A DNA stretch of 35,836 nt from a virus. The notes below the pieces were generated by a model that worked only from the letters and a program-made list of their open reading frames with translations, did not search any database and was not told the DNA's origin. Where the stretch lies: positions 1 to 35,836 of IMG/VR virus record IMGVR_UViG_3300046003_007347. One strand, 5' to 3'. The translations under genes were made by a program, and so were the position numbers. Below, one piece after another: positions 1 through 8,848 of this stretch (within the stretch, counting starts at the first letter, position 1; every line of letters begins with the position of its first letter).

Positions 1-1380
1 GGAATTCCACGAAGATGATTGGGTTTGAGTTGTAACTGTTGGAATTAATGAAGTCCAATCAGCAGTTAAAATACCTAATGCATTTGTAAGAGTTGCTCCA
101 GTTCCTTTTGATCCACTTCCTGACTGAAGTCTGAAGTCTGAATTTGTAGCATCCACAAAAAGAGGATCAGTTGTTATATTATTTGTATTAGTAAATGTCC
201 CTCCACCTTGATTAACATTTATGTTTGTATTATTGTGAGTATTACAATAATCAAAAACAACCACTCCATTAGTTCCATTAGGATTGACACATAAATTTAA
301 ATCTTTAAAGATTGTATTCTTAACGGTTACTCGCCCTTGAGCCGCAATTCCTCTTCCAACATTAGCGTTTCCTACAAATACACAATTATTCAAAGTTGAT
401 GTACCGTTGCCACTTGTTGAAACTGAATATACATTAGTTGTTCCAATATGTTTAAAAACACAATAGTCTAAATTAAAAACCGCATTACCGACATTTTTTA
501 CTTTTTGAACCAGATTCATCTCAAAATAAGTTCTTTCAATTTGAACTTTAGTGATGTCAGTTTGATAACTTGTTATGAATGAAGCGTTAGAATATTTACA
601 ACCCGATATAAAAATTCTACCAACATTAGAAATAAGAGTTTCTCCTGTTATCATAGTAGAATTAATCAGTTGTAAATTTGCAGTACTATTAGCTACTATT
701 TGCCCTCTTAATGTGCAACGTGTTGCAATAATTTGAGAATCATTATCATTTTTAAGGTCTTGAGTGTTATTTATGAAATTACAATCATTTGCATAAACTT
801 TACCACTTGAAATTGCATTGATAGCTTGAACGTTATTTTCAAAAGTACAATTGTTTGCAGTTATAATTGTGTTTGCATCATGAGAGCTAATACCATCATC
901 TGCACCGCCTCTGAAAGTACAACTATTATACTCAACCACACAAATAGCTCCACCATGCTGTGCCGTTTGATTTGTTGAAGTACTAAAAACAGAATTATTA
1001 ACGATACAACCAATACTGTTTTCTATTCTGATATTGTCAACTAAACCATTGTTACAAGTTATTCCGTTAACAGTAACATTGTTATAAGAAGTAATATTCA
1101 AACAAACTCTAGCACTTTGTCCATTAATAATACAAGGATCAAATAGATAATTTGCATTTAAGGTTACATCATTATTTAAAATAAATAATGTTTCTGTATG
1201 TGTTCCAAATGCATTTAATATATTTCCACCTATTAGTGTTTGGTTAATAGAAGTGAAACCACTCCATGCATTTTCGTAGGATCTTCCATCCCCTGTACCG
1301 TAAGTAGTGCCTGAAGGCCTTACAAAATATTGTAATTGAAAATTATACTGTCCCTGTCCTACTCCTAATAATGTTAACAT
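1..1380 (-). CDS. Right-handed beta-helix virion/adhesin protein, partial (3' end missing)
   Basis: An uninterrupted reading frame starts at ATG 1380-1378 and is still open at base 1, giving 460 codons without a stop, so the C-terminus lies outside the window. The product begins MLTLLGVGQGQYNFQLQYF. After about residue 50 it is dominated by Asn-rich repeats of roughly 20-25 residues, such as NNCTFENN, NDCNFINN, YCVFKHIG and NNCVFVGN. Near the right end of the visible part is DPLFVDATNSDFRLQSGS, the signature seen in parallel beta-helix (pectate-lyase-like, choice-of-anchor) proteins. In phages such proteins are usually tail spikes, fibres or other receptor- or polysaccharide-binding parts. 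The start is 1 base from the stop of the upstream gene. GC is visibly higher than in neighbouring genes (hand count 23/60 for bases 1-60), which fits an exchangeable host-range module. No catalytic residues can be assigned. Confidence 0.85.
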   Translation of the reverse strand, partial: MLTLLGVGQGQYNFQLQYFVRPSGTTYGTGDGRSYENAWSGFTSINQTLIGGNILNAFGTHTETLFILNNDVTLNANYLFDPCIINGQSARVCLNITSYNNVTVNGITCNNGLVDNIRIENSIGCIVNNSVFSTSTNQTAQHGGAICVVEYNSCTFRGGADDGISSHDANTIITANNCTFENNVQAINAISSGKVYANDCNFINNTQDLKNDNDSQIIATRCTLRGQIVANSTANLQLINSTMITGETLISNVGRIFISGCKYSNASFITSYQTDITKVQIERTYFEMNLVQKVKNVGNAVFNLDYCVFKHIGTTNVYSVSTSGNGTSTLNNCVFVGNANVGRGIAAQGRVTVKNTIFKDLNLCVNPNGTNGVVVFDYCNTHNNTNINVNQGGGTFTNTNNITTDPLFVDATNSDFRLQSGSGSKGTGATLTNALGILTADWTSLIPTVTTQTQSSSWNS

Positions 1381-1381
1381 A

Positions 1382-1723
1382 TTATTCGTATGTTAAATTA
1401 ATAATAACATCCCCAGCACCTATAGATCCAATATTATCATCAGCAGCACCACTTGTGATAGCAATAGCTATACCTAGTTCAAACCCAACACCTTTAAAAA
1501 AAGGAATGGCAACTCCTGCTCCTTGTGTATTTGCAGGAATTGGAATAGTCATTTTAGGAATATCTGTTCCTACTATTGGTGCTGTTGATTTTTCGTATAG
1601 CTTCAAATATCTTACATCCGATGTTAAACCAATTGCAATTATTGTATTTAAAAGTCCTCCACCAATTTTTACTGTATTTGCATTTGTTGAAGCAGTTGAT
1701 ATAAGTTTGTAAGTTTTTATCAT
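1382..1723 (-). CDS. Small virion-type hypothetical protein
   Basis: A 113-residue protein that resembles, from memory, a short protein family common in tailed phage structural regions. The family pattern is an N-terminal strand with STASTNANTVKIG, then RYLKLYEKSTAPIVGTD, then PIPANTQGAGVAIPF, and a Gly/Ala-rich end. The composition (many Thr, Ile, Gly, no Cys) suggests a compact beta protein, perhaps a decoration or fibre-associated protein. There is no signal peptide or membrane segment. It directly follows the endolysin: its ATG shares base 1723 with the stop of that gene. It directly precedes the beta-helix protein, so the two may work together on the virion surface. The frame on the opposite strand over the same bases is a shadow. 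Function is not established. Confidence 0.65.
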   Translation of the reverse strand: MIKTYKLISTASTNANTVKIGGGLLNTIIAIGLTSDVRYLKLYEKSTAPIVGTDIPKMTIPIPANTQGAGVAIPFFKGVGFELGIAIAITSGAADDNIGSIGAGDVIINLTYE

Positions 1724-2424
1724 TATTTTAATTTTAGAATTTGTCCTATCTTAATATTAGAGGAGATAAGTTTATTTAATAATATTATATCTGCTATAGT
1801 TATATTATTATTTTTTGCTATTTTAGTTAAAGTATCTCCCTTTTGAACTATATATACTGATTCTATATTTTCTTTAGAATATTCGTATAATATTTTAGCT
1901 ATATTTTCAGCTAATATGTTTTTATTTTTTTGATATTTAATCATATCTGATTCATTAGATATAAAACATACTTCTATAAGTATATTTTCTCCGTTTAATC
2001 TCATCCATCCTAATCTACCATGATGTGATTCTGCTTCTGTTCTTACTCCATTATTTCCTCTCTTAACTATATTTAATGTTTCAGATATAGTTGTAGCTAT
2101 ATTTCCGGCTAATTTTTTTTCAAAGGATGTATATGAAGAAGGTATTAATACTTCAGTACCTGTAGCTTTTGGAGTAGCTGCGTTCCAATGTATATCTAAT
2201 ACAATTGAATTAGATGAAGTTAAATTTTTAAATTTAATAATGGTTTCAGATAAAATATTTTGATTTTCATCAATAATAGGAGTTATTCCTAATTTTTTTA
2301 AGTTTGAAACAATAAGATCTCTTAATTCAACAGCTAATTCTCCCTCAATATATCCATTTCCAACTGCACCTCTATCTTTACCAACTTTATTACTATGTCC
2401 TGCTCCTATAAATACTTTACGCAT
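1723..2424 (-). CDS. Endolysin: N-acetylmuramoyl-L-alanine amidase with C-terminal LysM
   Basis: A 233-residue predicted lysis enzyme that cuts the amide bond between MurNAc and the stem peptide. Residues 1-182 form an Amidase_3 fold. The putative zinc ligands are His10 (in FIGAGH), Glu27 or Glu29 (IEGE) and His79 (LDIHWNA), and the catalytic Glu is probably Glu151 in LIEVCFISN. Residues 190-233 form one LysM peptidoglycan-binding repeat starting YIVQKGDTLTKIA. There is no signal peptide, so release probably depends on a holin. The upstream gene, a small two-helix membrane protein, overlaps it by 8 bases, consistent with a holin-endolysin pair. The cassette lies downstream of the nrdA terminator and a candidate late promoter. 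Confidence 0.92.
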   Translation of the reverse strand: MRKVFIGAGHSNKVGKDRGAVGNGYIEGELAVELRDLIVSNLKKLGITPIIDENQNILSETIIKFKNLTSSNSIVLDIHWNAATPKATGTEVLIPSSYTSFEKKLAGNIATTISETLNIVKRGNNGVRTEAESHHGRLGWMRLNGENILIEVCFISNESDMIKYQKNKNILAENIAKILYEYSKENIESVYIVQKGDTLTKIAKNNNITIADIILLNKLISSNIKIGQILKLK

Positions 2425-2686
2425 CTTGTTCTTCTTTTAAATTATTAACTTTATTCCTAACCTTATCCCATACAGTCATAGCCGAAGTACCACCAGCTAA
2501 TAATAAAAATCCATAAAAAACATCTATAGCATATTTATTTATTTCCTCAGAAAGAAAATAATCAGAAATAAGAATAAATATTCCAGATAATATAGCCATT
2601 ATCCATGCACTAAGCATAGTTAATGATTTTCTACTCCATTTCCCATCAGGTGATTTAAGAGTATCGTTTATTATTTGATTTATCAT
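2417..2686 (-). CDS. Holin-like membrane protein
   Basis: An 89-residue protein with two predicted membrane segments: about residues 21-44 (LTMLSAWIMAILSGIFILIS) and about 52-72 (AIDVFYGFLLLAGGTSAMTVW). The ends are charged and the C-terminal tail NKVNNLKEEQDA is hydrophilic. Size, topology and position fit a class II holin that would permeabilise the inner membrane at lysis: it is directly upstream of, and 8 bases overlapping, the amidase gene, and downstream of a membrane-anchored coiled coil. The assignment rests on context and topology, since holins share little sequence. An alternative is an unrelated virion or superinfection membrane protein. Confidence 0.7.
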   Translation of the reverse strand: MINQIINDTLKSPDGKWSRKSLTMLSAWIMAILSGIFILISDYFLSEEINKYAIDVFYGFLLLAGGTSAMTVWDKVRNKVNNLKEEQDA

Positions 2687-2694
2687 TGATTTTA

Positions 2695-3006
2695 TTATTT
2701 TATTCTAGTTAAAATTTCATTTTCCTTTTCTAAATATTTAACTTTAGTTTCTAATGTTGCTATTTGTCTAGTTAAATGAATTATGGTATCCACCATCTTG
2801 GATTTTTCTTTAGCAGATTCAATTAATAATTGTTCTAAATTATTGATTCTACTCCTTAAATCATCTCTATATGCATTTTCATCTACTTTTTCTTCAATTC
2901 TTTGTTTATCTAGTTTGTTTAATCTTGTATCGTAGAATTTCCAAGCTCCCGCTGATCCTAATACAGTTATTAATGTAATAATTATTGTTAAAAGATTTTG
3001 ATCCAT
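2695..3006 (-). CDS. Membrane-anchored coiled-coil protein, spanin-like
   Basis: A 103-residue protein with an N-terminal membrane anchor at about residues 4-22 (NLLTIIITLITVLGSAGAW), followed by a long, strongly charged heptad-like helix to the end (LNKLDKQRIEEKV, then INNLEQLLIESAKEK, then LETKVKYLEKENEIL). This is the architecture of an inner-membrane spanin (i-spanin, Rz-like), which links the inner to the outer membrane in the last step of lysis of Gram-negative hosts. It sits 8 bases upstream of the holin-like gene, and a candidate late promoter lies 26 bases before its start. No separate outer-membrane lipoprotein partner was found. Function is inferred from architecture and context only. 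Confidence 0.55.
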   Translation of the reverse strand: MDQNLLTIIITLITVLGSAGAWKFYDTRLNKLDKQRIEEKVDENAYRDDLRSRINNLEQLLIESAKEKSKMVDTIIHLTRQIATLETKVKYLEKENEILTRIK

Positions 3007-3032
3007 TATTATTTTTGTAGGTTAAATATGGT

Positions 3033-3042
3033 TATAAATATA
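3033..3042 (-). promoter_or_regulatory. Candidate late promoter for the lysis cassette
   Basis: Read in the gene direction the site is CTATATTTATAACC, carrying the TATTTATA core that recurs upstream of structural genes in this window. It lies 26 bases before the ATG of the spanin-like gene and immediately after the nrdA terminator hairpin, as expected where one transcription unit ends and the next begins. Evidence is motif recurrence only. Confidence 0.45.
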
Positions 3043-3062
3043 GAAGGCCCTATAAGAGGGCC
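3041..3062 (-). terminator. Hairpin after nrdA, probable terminator
   Basis: A perfect 6-bp stem GGCCCT/AGGGCC with a 5-base loop lies 29 bases past the nrdA stop. It is one of the few GC-rich stretches in the neighbourhood. In the nrdA direction it is followed by TTCTATATTT, a weak U-tract. On the plus strand it is followed by GTTCTTTTTT, a better one. It may therefore act in both directions, ending nrdA transcripts and blocking antisense ones. Confidence 0.6.
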
Positions 3063-3090
3063 GTTCTTTTTTACTTATTTTATTTATATT

Positions 3091-5433
3091 TTAACTACTG
3101 CAAAAAGTACATTCTTCATCCTCTTGTGGAGCGTTAAATACTCGTTCTTTAGGTTTTTCTATACCTAAAGATTGTAAAGCGGTTGATGCTCCTTGTGAAC
3201 GAAGATAATACATTCCCGTTTTTAAACCTTTTTTCCAAGCATACATATGCATGGAAGATAATTTACCATTAGTAGGCTCAGCCATCCATAAATTCATACT
3301 TTGAGATTGATCAATAAATACTCCTCTATCTGCTGCCATATCGATAATATCTTTCATCGACATTTCCCAAACCGTTTTATATCTCTCTCTAATATCTTTA
3401 GGTATATATTCTAACTTTTGAATTGAACCTCCATTGATAATTATATCATATTTAGTATGTTCATCCCACAAACCAATTTCTTCAAGATCTTTAACTAAAT
3501 GTTTGTTAGTTGTAATAAATTCACCCGATAACACTCTTCTAGTTCCAATTAATGATTTAAAAGGCTCAAATGCTTCATTATTACCCATAATTTGGGCAGT
3601 TGATGCAGTTGGCATTGGCGCCACTAACAATGAGTTTCTTACTCCATATTTAGATATATCTTTTCTTAAATTTTCCCAAGAAATAACTAAATCATTTAAT
3701 ACTTTATCAACAGTTTCTATATCCCAAAAATCTTGTTGTAATATACCTTTTGAAATTGGAGAACCTTCATAACTTTCGTAAACCCCTTCTTTTTCAGCTA
3801 AATCATTAGATGATCTTAACGCGGCATAGTATAAAGTTTCAAAAATATTTATATTTAATTGTTTAGCTTCTTCACTATTAAATGGTAATTTAAGTATAGC
3901 AAATACGTCTGCTAATCCTTGAACACCCCATCCAATTGGTCTATGTTTATTATTGGAATTTTCAGTTTCTTTGGTTGGATAAATATTTTTATCAATAACT
4001 GTATTAAGATTTTTAGTACCTCTATAAATAATATTAAATAATTTAAGAAAACTAAATTTTCCATTTACTATACATGAAACTAAATTTACTGATGCTAAAT
4101 TACATACAGCTTGTTCATCTGGTGATGAATATTCTATAATTTCCGTACATAAATTACTTGATTTAATTGTACCTAAATTCTTTTGGTTTGATTTTCTGTT
4201 CGCTGCATCTTTGTACAACATATATGGAGTTCCTGTTTCTGTTTGAGCATCTAAAATTGCTTCCCATAATTCACGGGCTTTAATTTTTTTACCAGGCATT
4301 TTTCCTTCCTCAATAGCATCTACTATTTTCATATATTCTAAATTAAATTCTTCATTATGAAGTTCATCTAATCTAGTAAACCCAGCTTTAATTTGTTCAT
4401 TAGGACAAGATAAATACCAATCTCCATCAATTTCAACCTGATTCATAAATAAATCTGGATTCCATAATGCCGGGAATAAATCTCTTGCTCTTAATTCCTC
4501 TTTACCATGAGTTTTTCTAATATCTAATAAAGTAAATACATCAGAATGCCAAGGTTCTAAATACATAGCGAATGAACCTTTACGTTTGTTACCACCTTGA
4601 TCCCAATATCTAGCTAACTCATTATATGTTCTTAAATATGGTAATATTCCATTTGAAGTACCATTAGTTGAGTGGATTTTAGAACCTGCTGCTCTTAAAT
4701 TAGATATTGATAATCCAATCCCTCCAGCAAATGAGGAAATAATAGAAACATCTTTAGCAGTATCCATAATTCCATCTTTACTATCACCTTTATTATTAAT
4801 TAAAAAACATGATGCTAATTGTTGACCTTTAAGACCTGAGTTAAATATTGTTGGAGTAGCATGAGTATATTCCCAATTAGATAAAGATTTATATGTTTCT
4901 AATGCATCTTCTAAAGTTTTAGTAACAGTAATAGCTTCCCTCATATACATATCTTGAGGTCTTTCTAATATTTTATCTCCAATTTTTAATAAATATGCTT
5001 TTTCTAAAGTTTTAAATCCAAAATAATCAAGCATAAAATCTTTATTATAATCAATTGTTTTTTGAATATTTTCAAATCCATAAGATTTTACTCTATCAAT
5101 ATATTCTTGATTTAATAATTTATTTTCTTCAAGAGAATTAAACACACCTTCAAAACTACCCAAAGTTTCTTTATGTAAAGCAGATATAGCAATATTAGAA
5201 GCTAATTTACTATAATCAGGATGATTTGTTGTTAAAGAAGCAGCTGTATCTGCTGCTAATTTATCTAATTCTGTTGTTGTAACCCCATCATATAATCCTT
5301 GAACAACTTTCATAGATACTTCAAGATGATTTACTTTTAATCCTGTACTAGCTTTTTTAATTCTTGTTTGAATTTTACCAAGGTCTATATTTACTAATCT
5401 TCCATTACGTTTTTTTACTTTTAATTCTTCCAT
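3091..5433 (-). CDS. nrdA: Ribonucleoside-diphosphate reductase, class I, large (alpha) subunit
   Basis: A 780-residue catalytic subunit that reduces ribonucleoside diphosphates to deoxyribonucleotides for phage DNA synthesis. It has an N-terminal ATP-cone (residues 1-90, beginning KVKKRNGRLVNIDLGKI). The active-site set is Cys209 (QLASCFL), Asn427/Cys429/Glu431 (SNLCTEI) and Cys444 (QAVCNLASVNL). The tyrosine pair of the radical pathway is in GMYYLRSQ, and the redox-active C-terminal cysteines are in EECTFCSS. Length matches the family, and all catalytic residues I know for class Ia are present. The presence of the cone suggests allosteric control by ATP/dATP. The start codon overlaps the stop of nrdB by one base (TAATG), so the subunits are translationally coupled. 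Confidence 0.97.
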   Translation of the reverse strand: MEELKVKKRNGRLVNIDLGKIQTRIKKASTGLKVNHLEVSMKVVQGLYDGVTTTELDKLAADTAASLTTNHPDYSKLASNIAISALHKETLGSFEGVFNSLEENKLLNQEYIDRVKSYGFENIQKTIDYNKDFMLDYFGFKTLEKAYLLKIGDKILERPQDMYMREAITVTKTLEDALETYKSLSNWEYTHATPTIFNSGLKGQQLASCFLINNKGDSKDGIMDTAKDVSIISSFAGGIGLSISNLRAAGSKIHSTNGTSNGILPYLRTYNELARYWDQGGNKRKGSFAMYLEPWHSDVFTLLDIRKTHGKEELRARDLFPALWNPDLFMNQVEIDGDWYLSCPNEQIKAGFTRLDELHNEEFNLEYMKIVDAIEEGKMPGKKIKARELWEAILDAQTETGTPYMLYKDAANRKSNQKNLGTIKSSNLCTEIIEYSSPDEQAVCNLASVNLVSCIVNGKFSFLKLFNIIYRGTKNLNTVIDKNIYPTKETENSNNKHRPIGWGVQGLADVFAILKLPFNSEEAKQLNINIFETLYYAALRSSNDLAEKEGVYESYEGSPISKGILQQDFWDIETVDKVLNDLVISWENLRKDISKYGVRNSLLVAPMPTASTAQIMGNNEAFEPFKSLIGTRRVLSGEFITTNKHLVKDLEEIGLWDEHTKYDIIINGGSIQKLEYIPKDIRERYKTVWEMSMKDIIDMAADRGVFIDQSQSMNLWMAEPTNGKLSSMHMYAWKKGLKTGMYYLRSQGASTALQSLGIEKPKERVFNAPQEDEECTFCSS

Positions 5434-6386
5434 TAAAAATCTTCATTAAATGTTATTCCACTTTTTTCTTGTCCTACACCAGCTTTTCTATAATCACTTA
5501 CTTTTTTCTCAAAGAAATTAGCTTGTCCTTGTAATGCAATCATTTCCATAAACCCAAAAGGTTGTTTTACATCAAATACTTTTTCACATCCGAAATCTGA
5601 TAGTAATCTATCTGTTACGAATTCAAGATATTGAGACATTAATTGAGAATTCATACCTATTAAAGAAACTGGTAAGCTTTCTAAGATAAATTCTTTTTCA
5701 ATATCTAAAGCGCTTAATATAATTTCTTTAATTCTTTCTTTAGGTACTTTATTAATTAAATGATGATTATGTAAATGAACCGCAAAATCACAATGCATTC
5801 CTTCGTCACGAGAAATTAATTCATTTGAAAAGGTTAATCCTGGCATTAATCCTCTATTTTTTAACCAATAAATTGCACAAAAACTACCACTAAAGAAAAT
5901 ACCTTCAACAGCAGCAAAGGCTATTAAACGTTCTGCAAATGATGGAGATTCAATCCATTTTAATGCCCAATCTGCTTTTTTCTTAATTGCAGAAAAATAT
6001 TCAATCGCTTTAAATAATTTATTTTTTTCTATTGGGTCTTTCACATAAGTATCAATTAATAACGAATAGGTTTCACTGTGGATATTCTCCATCATTACTT
6101 GGAATCCATAGAAAAATTTAGCTTCAGGATATTGTACTTCTGATAAGAAATTTTCTGCTAAGTTCTCGTTTACAATTCCATCAGATGCGGCAAAGAATGC
6201 TAAAATATGTTTTATGAAATATTGTTCTCCCTCATTTAATTCATCAAATTTATCATCTTTTAAATCAATTTCTTCCGCAGTCCATATTGATGCTTGTTGT
6301 TTTTTATACATATCCCATAAATCGGGATGTTTAATTGGAAAGATTACAAATCTATCCTTATTTTCCTGTAAAATAGGTTCAATCAT
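5433..6386 (-). CDS. nrdB: Ribonucleoside-diphosphate reductase, class I, small (beta) subunit
   Basis: A 317-residue ferritin-like protein that makes and stores the tyrosyl radical used by NrdA. Predicted di-iron ligands are Asp69 (AASDGI), Glu100 and His103 ([10 protein letters not shown]), Glu161 (AVEGIFF), and Glu195 and His198 (RDEGMHCD). The radical tyrosine is Tyr107, in the expected place after ENIH. The C-terminal segment, ending SGITFNEDF, is the expected interaction tail for the large subunit. Gene order nrdB-nrdA is the reverse of the common bacterial order. Its leader AAATTAAATAAAAAT is A-rich with no Shine-Dalgarno sequence. It follows the helicase gene at 35 bases and is probably co-expressed with the replication block. 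Confidence 0.97.
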   Translation of the reverse strand: MIEPILQENKDRFVIFPIKHPDLWDMYKKQQASIWTAEEIDLKDDKFDELNEGEQYFIKHILAFFAASDGIVNENLAENFLSEVQYPEAKFFYGFQVMMENIHSETYSLLIDTYVKDPIEKNKLFKAIEYFSAIKKKADWALKWIESPSFAERLIAFAAVEGIFFSGSFCAIYWLKNRGLMPGLTFSNELISRDEGMHCDFAVHLHNHHLINKVPKERIKEIILSALDIEKEFILESLPVSLIGMNSQLMSQYLEFVTDRLLSDFGCEKVFDVKQPFGFMEMIALQGQANFFEKKVSDYRKAGVGQEKSGITFNEDF

Positions 6387-6421
6387 ATTTTTATTTAATT
6401 TTTAAAGTGTAGAAATAAATA

Positions 6422-7795
6422 TTATTCAAATTTGAAGTTTTGCAATTTTTCAACTAAAAATTCTTTATCTTGTTTTGTTACTTCATTAAATGAAGATTTT
6501 TGGGGTTGTGGTTTGGATTTATAATCTTCCTCTTCATCATATTCACCAGTAATAGTAAAATTACCCATATCAATATCAATATCTACATTCCAAGTCATTC
6601 CATCCCCACCATATCTATTTTTCATAATATGCCATCTTCCAGTACCATTAACTTTATCCTTTTTCAAACGTGATAAAGACATACTAAAATCAACAACCAT
6701 CAATTTATCATATGAACCTGCTGATTTATCCCCTTCTACAACATCATCTTTTGCACCAGACCTATTAACTTGAGATACAGACCAAACAGGTTTTTGAAGT
6801 TTTTTAGCTAAACCTTTAGTTCCATAATATAAATCATCAATTTCAGCTTTTGCATCTTTTCTTCGGGTTGGAGGTTTTAATAAATCGACATAATCAATAA
6901 TAATTAAATCTGCATCAAATCCCATATCTTTACATTTTTGAATATGAGATTCAATAGTAGTTAAAGATGCATTTTTAGGAGCATATTCTCGTATAATTAA
7001 ATTATTTTGGAGTGTTTCCATTTTTAATTTAACAATATCAATATTTTCCTTCAATTGCCCCATAGGAATTTGAGTTAAAAAGGCATCATATCTTTTTCCA
7101 ACATAATCTTCACCTAATTCAAGAGTATAATGTATTACTTTATAACCAAGAGACATAGCTAATCCTCCAAGAGCAACTAAACTCCAAGATTTTCCTCCAC
7201 CAGGTCCTCCATATAATAATCCAAAATCTCCACTTCCTAAACCACCATCTAATAATTTATTTATTTCAGGCCAGGGTGTTGGTATTACATTTCTGTTTTC
7301 TTCTCTATATCTATGTTCAACATCTTTTTGATATTCATGTCCTATATTTTTGTCTTGACCTGCTTTAATTGCATTTTCAATTTTATTTCTAATTTCTTCA
7401 AATTCACCCGTATTTAATAAATCTACAGATTCTAAAAGAGCTTTTTTTAGTTTTTGATTAATACAAAAATTATCGAATTCTGTTTCAACATATTCATGAT
7501 CTTCATTAATAATAGAATATACAGATTTTAATTGTTCTTTAATTGCTGTTTGTAATACTTTATTATCAATTTTTTGAGATTCAATTTTAAAAAACTCAAT
7601 AGTTGGAGTTGAATGGTATAAATCAAAATATTTCATAGTTTGTTCAACAATCCAATAATGTCCTGGATGTTGGAAATATTCTAATTCAATTACATCTCTA
7701 ATGTTAAGTAAAAATTGTCTATTTTTTAATAATGAATGAATTACTTTTATTTGAAATTCTAAACCATAGTCGCTAAGACTTTTTAAATGAGTCAT
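6422..7795 (-). CDS. Replicative DNA helicase, DnaB/T4 gp41 family
   Basis: A 457-residue hexameric 5'-3' helicase of the DnaB/gp41 superfamily. The N-terminal 160 residues form a helical domain. The RecA-like motor domain follows, with Walker A GGPGGGKS at residues 196-203, a catalytic-type Glu in HYTLELGED (about 224-230), Walker B in DLIIIDYVDLL (Asp301) and the sensor motif SQVNR at 341-345. The C-terminus is acidic and Lys/Gln-rich. It would unwind the replication fork for the phage polymerase. It sits downstream of uvsX and the RNase H-like nuclease, as part of a complete replication block. The leader AAATAAAGAAT before ATG resembles those of the two small genes at 11269 and 11524. No primase (gp61-like) gene is in the window. 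Confidence 0.93.
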   Translation of the reverse strand: MTHLKSLSDYGLEFQIKVIHSLLKNRQFLLNIRDVIELEYFQHPGHYWIVEQTMKYFDLYHSTPTIEFFKIESQKIDNKVLQTAIKEQLKSVYSIINEDHEYVETEFDNFCINQKLKKALLESVDLLNTGEFEEIRNKIENAIKAGQDKNIGHEYQKDVEHRYREENRNVIPTPWPEINKLLDGGLGSGDFGLLYGGPGGGKSWSLVALGGLAMSLGYKVIHYTLELGEDYVGKRYDAFLTQIPMGQLKENIDIVKLKMETLQNNLIIREYAPKNASLTTIESHIQKCKDMGFDADLIIIDYVDLLKPPTRRKDAKAEIDDLYYGTKGLAKKLQKPVWSVSQVNRSGAKDDVVEGDKSAGSYDKLMVVDFSMSLSRLKKDKVNGTGRWHIMKNRYGGDGMTWNVDIDIDMGNFTITGEYDEEEDYKSKPQPQKSSFNEVTKQDKEFLVEKLQNFKFE

Positions 7796-7831
7796 ATTCT
7801 TTATTTATATTTTTAATATATGAAATTAAAT

Positions 7832-8848
7832 TTAAGATTCCAAAGATCCAAAAGTATCTTGTAACCAGAAATTTAAATTATTATTAATATTATTTTCTAA
7901 TCTATCTTGACCATTTAATTGAATAAATTTTGTTGGATTTAGTTTAAATGGTTTTTCATCAATAATTTTATCTAATTTCCTTTTTTCCTGTTCAGGAATA
8001 TTAGGATCAGATAAATCCATTAATTTTTCATTAATTTTTAATTGGTGTTTAAAATTATATATATTTCCATATAAAGGTTCATCATCACACATATCATAAC
8101 TTTTTTGAATTATTTCATCAAGTGTAACTTGTTTAGTCTCTGATAATTCTGGAAATAATTTATATAATTTTTTCTCACCTATTTTAGGAACTTTTGGAAC
8201 ATTATCTGATGTATCACCCAATATTATTTTTTTGTTAAGAAAATTACAAGGCCAACATTTAAATTCATCATAAACATCAATTTCAGTATAATATTTCTTT
8301 TTTATTGGAGAATACACTGTAATATTTTCATTTACCATTTGAAGGAAATCTTGATCAGCAGATACTATAATAGAATGTTCAAATTTAGGCGCTAAATAAG
8401 CGATTATATCATCGGCCTCTAATTTATCAATGACTGCTATGTTTACAGGAAGATTCTTTAGATAATCAATAAGTCTTAATAGTTGAGACTTTATTGAATC
8501 AGATTCTTCTTCAAGAGTGTCAAAAGAGGACCAATTTGTGATCCTCTTTATCTTTCTTGTTCCTTTATAATCTGAGTATAAATTCTTTTTATTAGTAATA
8601 TTTCCTTCTCCATCAAAAACTAAAATTACTCTTGTAGGTTGATGTTGTTTTATCATAAATCCTAATGAACGTAGATAACCTGTTAATCCACCAATATGAT
8701 GTCCTTGAGAATTTACTTTATTTATAACACTAAAGTTTCTTAAAAACATATTCATTGAATCTATTATAAGAACTCTATCATTTGGTTTTGATTTTAACTC
8801 TTTACTATTTTCAGTAATACTATCTAATAAATTTTTATATTTACTCAT
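7832..8848 (-). CDS. 5'-3' exonuclease / RNase H, FEN-type (T4 rnh-like)
   Basis: A 338-residue flap/5' nuclease of the PIN-like FEN family, which removes RNA primers and flaps from lagging-strand fragments. The metal-binding acidic residues are Asp30 (LIIDSMN), Asp79 (LVFDGEG), Glu144/Asp146/Asp147 (LEADDII), Asp165/Asp167 (SADQDF) and Asp212/Asp215 (LGDTSDNVP). Next comes the helix-hairpin-helix segment VPKIGEKKLYKLFPEL, which binds duplex DNA. Length is close to T4 RNase H. The start overlaps the end of uvsX by 8 bases. The C-terminal 60 residues are Asn/Leu-rich and may be the docking site for SSB or clamp, which is inference. Confidence 0.92.
   Translation of the reverse strand: MSKYKNLLDSITENSKELKSKPNDRVLIIDSMNMFLRNFSVINKVNSQGHHIGGLTGYLRSLGFMIKQHQPTRVILVFDGEGNITNKKNLYSDYKGTRKIKRITNWSSFDTLEEESDSIKSQLLRLIDYLKNLPVNIAVIDKLEADDIIAYLAPKFEHSIIVSADQDFLQMVNENITVYSPIKKKYYTEIDVYDEFKCWPCNFLNKKIILGDTSDNVPKVPKIGEKKLYKLFPELSETKQVTLDEIIQKSYDMCDDEPLYGNIYNFKHQLKINEKLMDLSDPNIPEQEKRKLDKIIDEKPFKLNPTKFIQLNGQDRLENNINNNLNFWLQDTFGSLES

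Noticed and set aside
1371-1712. Plus-strand open frame of 113 codons
   Set aside because: It lies antisense to the small virion-type gene over the same bases. The minus-strand product has a recognisable phage pattern and tight spacing to its neighbours; the plus-strand one has none.
3434-3772. Plus-strand open frame inside nrdA
   Set aside because: nrdA is unmistakable here and all catalytic residues are in frame. The antisense frame results from codon bias.
7802-7809. TATAAATA in the gene direction just before the helicase start (and again at 11276-11283)
   Set aside because: It matches the T4 late -10 exactly, but it ends only 6 bases from the ATG. It is part of the common A-rich leader AAATAAAGA, too close to be a promoter for that gene.
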